This document shows positions 5,356 to 7,235 of a DNA stretch of 7,235 nucleotides, one piece after another (the stretch's first letter is position 1; every line of letters begins with the position of its first letter). The translations under genes were made by a program, and so were the position numbers. The stretch is from contig CAKUCT010000097.1 of NCBI GenBank assembly GCA_934643765.1, positions 1-7,235 of the forward strand. Direction: 5' to 3'. This stretch comes from an uncultured Oscillospiraceae bacterium (GTDB lineage: Bacteria > Bacillota > Clostridia > Oscillospirales > Oscillospiraceae). The notes under the pieces were generated by a model. It searched no databases. It worked only from the letters and a program-made list of their open reading frames with translations, and had not been told where the DNA came from.

Positions 5356-6576
5356 TCAGCCGCGCGCAGCGGCCCTGCTGCCGAGCCGGTAGGTCGACTG
5401 GACGACGGCGATGGCGTAGACGCCAAACAGCAAAAAGACGATATAAGACGGGGCGTAACTGCCCGTCAGATCGGCAAATGCGCCTGGCATGAACGAAAAC
5501 GCCAGCCCGCCGACCGCATAGCACATCTGAAAACGCTGAATCCGTCCGGCCAGTTGCTCCGGCCGGGAGAAATCCGCGGCCCAAATACTCAGGCCGACAG
5601 TGCTCAAGGGGACGCCTCCGCCGTAGAGAACCGCGGACAGGTACATCAGCGCGCTGCTGCGCAGGTTTGCAAGGACGCACAAAAACAGCCCCGTCAGCAG
5701 CATTCCGTCGAAAATCCAGTTGGTGCGCTGCGCGCCCAGCCGGTCACAGACCGCGCCGTAGGCGCATTTTCCGCTCATCAGCGCGAAGCCGAAGATCGAC
5801 ACGGCGCTGGAGGCCTGCGCGCCGGTAAAACCGGCGGTGGTCAGAAGAATCATCATGTGGGAAAAGCCCGGGGACGCAATCGCTCCGAGCAGCGCCATGC
5901 CGGCATACAGCATCGCCCAGCGAAGCGGGCTTGGGTGAATGTCCTGCAGGGCGCGCGCCTGGGCGCTGCTTGTTTCGGCGGTGCCGTAGGGCACCATGCC
6001 GCAGTCTTCCGGGCAGGCGCGCACAAGGACAAAGACCAGCACCGCGGCGAGCAGACACACCCCCGCTTCAAAAAAGAAACAGACGCGCAGACTAAAGCGC
6101 GTAATAAGCAGGGAAAGAACCGGAGAAAACGCGACCGTTGCCAGTCCCGTTCCCGCCGAGCACAGACCGACGGCCACGGCGCGGTGCGAAGAAAACCAGC
6201 GCGTCATCAGAATGGTCGCCGGAATCATCGAGCCAAGGCCATAGGAAAGCCCCGCGACGGCGCCGGCTAAATAGTAGACCGGCAGACTGCGCGCCATAGC
6301 GAACAGTAAAAAGGAGAGGGCTCCGAAGCCGGTTGCGAGCGCCGCGCCGAGGCGGTAGCCGAGCTTCTGATAATAAACCGGCACGAGGAACATGCAAAGA
6401 AGATAGCTCACGGCGCGGACGGTGGTAATCATGGAGGTCTGCGTGTTGGAAAAGCCGTTCTGAGACAGAATATACGGCTGCGTGACGGAGAATGCGTTGA
6501 CGGCCAACCCGCCGCCGACCAGAAGCATCAACGTACAGCCCAGGCAGACCGCCCAGGCTCTGTGCAGCTTTTTCAT
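5356..6576 (-). CDS. MFS transporter, OFA/monocarboxylate-like
   Basis: Secondary transporter of the major facilitator superfamily, 406 residues, with about twelve hydrophobic helices in two halves separated by a polar loop (about residues 187-217, with PEDCGMVPYGTAETSS). A well-kept motif A-like loop, YGAVCDRLGAQR, begins the second half of the C-terminal domain at about 273-284; the matching loop of the first half (YYQKLGYRLG) is degenerate. Segments such as GLSYGLGSMIPATILMTRWF and HRAVAVGLCSAGTGLA recall the oxalate:formate antiporter / monocarboxylate group, which suggests an organic acid substrate but does not prove it. The frame is open to a GTG at 6594, but the ATG at 6576 is chosen because AAGGAGG (6581-6587) lies four bases before it and would otherwise fall inside the gene. 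It is the first gene of the minus-strand operon, preceded by a strong promoter. Confidence 0.92.
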   Translation of the reverse strand: MKKLHRAWAVCLGCTLMLLVGGGLAVNAFSVTQPYILSQNGFSNTQTSMITTVRAVSYLLCMFLVPVYYQKLGYRLGAALATGFGALSFLLFAMARSLPVYYLAGAVAGLSYGLGSMIPATILMTRWFSSHRAVAVGLCSAGTGLATVAFSPVLSLLITRFSLRVCFFFEAGVCLLAAVLVFVLVRACPEDCGMVPYGTAETSSAQARALQDIHPSPLRWAMLYAGMALLGAIASPGFSHMMILLTTAGFTGAQASSAVSIFGFALMSGKCAYGAVCDRLGAQRTNWIFDGMLLTGLFLCVLANLRSSALMYLSAVLYGGGVPLSTVGLSIWAADFSRPEQLAGRIQRFQMCYAVGGLAFSFMPGAFADLTGSYAPSYIVFLLFGVYAIAVVQSTYRLGSRAAARG

Positions 6577-6600
6577 GGCCCCTCCTTCTTGCACGTGAAC

Positions 6601-6647
6601 AGAGTTTGTGCTTTTTTATTTAGTATATCCAACGCGGAAGAGTTTGT
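6601..6647. repeat. Two copies of a 9-base direct repeat around the operon promoter
   Basis: AGAGTTTGT occurs at 6601-6609 and again at 6639-6647, 38 bases apart. The distal copy overlaps the -35 hexamer and the proximal copy lies in the leader, after the predicted start. The placement would suit a repressor binding two sites, but nine bases in AT-rich DNA may recur by chance. Confidence 0.3.
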
Positions 6648-6650
6648 AAA
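6622..6650 (-). promoter_or_regulatory. Predicted sigma-A promoter of the MFS operon
   Basis: On the minus strand: TTTACA (6645-6650), a 17-base spacer, TATACT (6622-6627), each hexamer one mismatch from consensus. Transcription would start near 6615, giving a leader of about 40 bases. It lies directly after the terminator of the upstream MATE gene, so the operon has an isolated transcription start. Confidence 0.8.
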
Positions 6651-6659
6651 TAAAAGATC

Positions 6660-6701
6660 AAAAAAAGCCGCGCAGCCGGCCAAAGTTGACAGGCTGCGCG
6701 G
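6660..6701 (-). terminator. Intrinsic terminator of the MATE gene
   Basis: A perfect ten-pair GC-rich stem, 6692-6701 with 6668-6677 (CCGCGCAGCC in the minus transcript), a 14-base loop, then, after one C, a run of seven T on the minus strand (6660-6666 as A on the plus strand). It begins eight bases after the MATE stop codon and ends before the promoter of the MFS operon. Confidence 0.92.
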
Positions 6702-6708
6702 AAATGCG

Positions 6709-7235
6709 TCAAACCGCGGGTTTATCCAGCGCCAGCTGCTTTTTGAAGAACAGGATCTGGAACGGGATGCAGATGAAAAACGTCAGAAGGTCCGCGCCCG
6801 GCTGCGTCATCTGGACGCCGGGCAGACCGAAGAAATACGGCAGGATGAAAATCAGCGGCAGATAGCAGATACCCTGGCGGCAGGAGGCAAGAATCGTTGC
6901 CGGGAGCTTGTAGCCGAGGCACTGATAGAGCTGATTGACAAACGTGGAATACGCCATAAACGGCATGACCGCGCAGGCATACAGAAGCGCGACCCGGCCG
7001 ATTTCAATGACCTGCGGGTCGTTGCGGAACCAGGCCATGATGGGGCTTGCGAACAGGGCGATGATGATTGCGGCAAAAATGCAGATGACGGTTCCGAGTT
7101 TGCAGGTGAAGGTAAAGGCTTCGCGTGTGCGGCGGCGGTTGCCCGCGCCGTAGTTATAGCCCGCGACGGGCTGGAAGCCCTGCCCGATGCCGATCATGAT
7201 GTTGCGCACGAGAAGATAGATCTTATTGGAAATGG
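6709..7235 (-). CDS. MATE family efflux transporter, N-terminal part beyond window edge
   Basis: Multidrug and toxin extrusion type cation-coupled membrane transporter; only about the last 175 residues are present of a family usually about 440-460. The frame stays open to the window end, reading ISNKIYLLVRNIMIGIGQGFQPVAGYNYGA. The GIGQGFQPVAGYNYGA segment is a hallmark of the start of a helix in the C-terminal half of MATE proteins. Hydrophobic segments follow, with a typical AMPFMAYSTF-like stretch (CAVMPFMAYSTFVNQLYQCLG) and a short basic tail (FKKQLALDKPAV). The codon at 7207-7209 is GTG inside this conserved region and is not the start. The gene ends in its own terminator, so it is not part of the MFS operon. 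Drug specificity cannot be told. Confidence 0.93.
   Translation of the reverse strand, partial: ISNKIYLLVRNIMIGIGQGFQPVAGYNYGAGNRRRTREAFTFTCKLGTVICIFAAIIIALFASPIMAWFRNDPQVIEIGRVALLYACAVMPFMAYSTFVNQLYQCLGYKLPATILASCRQGICYLPLIFILPYFFGLPGVQMTQPGADLLTFFICIPFQILFFKKQLALDKPAV

Noticed and set aside
5158..6270. Long open frame on the plus strand (370 codons) opposite the MFS and zinc-motif genes
   Set aside because: Composition is Arg/Gln/Gly/Ala-rich without any recognisable fold, and both antisense genes are well supported.
6577..6594. GTG start for the MFS gene at 6594
   Set aside because: The AAGGAGG ribosome site lies between this GTG and the ATG at 6576, so it serves the ATG.
7207..7209. Start of the MATE gene at GTG 7207-7209
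   Set aside because: The frame continues upstream to the window edge in good MATE sequence, so the GTG is an internal valine.
1..7235. Mobile element, CRISPR array, tRNA or rRNA gene, toxin-antitoxin or defence system
   Set aside because: Searched by eye on both strands; no transposase, integrase, regularly spaced repeats, tRNA cloverleaf or defence-type domain was seen, and the gaps are too short to hide one.

Overview
The window looks like an ordinary chromosomal segment of a GC-rich Firmicute. I infer a gut-type clostridium (Oscillospirales-like) from strong GGAGG-type ribosome sites, sigma-A-like promoters with 17-base spacers, hairpin-plus-T terminators and the gene repertoire. No protein search was possible, so the taxon is only a suggestion. 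Coding density is very high and no gene-free stretch exceeds about 140 bases. I see no RNA genes, CRISPR arrays, insertion sequences or phage genes.

Left part (1-2921). The window opens inside prfA (peptide chain release factor 1, minus strand), which has its start and the GGQ and PxT motifs but lacks its C-terminal end. Divergent from it is a plus-strand group: a secreted NodB-type polysaccharide deacetylase, a 5-formyltetrahydrofolate cyclo-ligase, and an unnamed membrane protein whose GTG start overlaps the cyclo-ligase stop codon. The prfA and deacetylase promoters appear to overlap back to back. The cyclo-ligase has its own good promoter, and a perfect 13-base palindrome sits between the predicted transcription start and the ribosome site. 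A hairpin terminator at 2886-2921 closes this group and lies at the convergent junction with the next one.

Right part (2920-7235). Reading right to left on the minus strand, a strong promoter at 6622-6650 drives a likely four-gene operon: an MFS transporter, a membrane protein with a zinc-binding motif at each end and a long coiled coil between them, an AEC-family (auxin efflux carrier type) transporter, and a Nudix hydrolase. Gaps are 24, 57 and 69 bases. The leaders of the zinc-motif gene and the Nudix gene share 16 identical bases over the ribosome site and start codon. Upstream of the operon promoter is a strong terminator that ends a MATE-family efflux protein, whose N-terminal part lies beyond the window edge.

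Functionally the window mixes translation termination, cell-wall or glycan modification, one-carbon metabolism and small-molecule transport. I find no clear new system. The points most worth a second look are the double zinc-motif coiled-coil protein in the transporter operon, the palindromic site before the cyclo-ligase, and the uncharacterised membrane protein translationally coupled to it.
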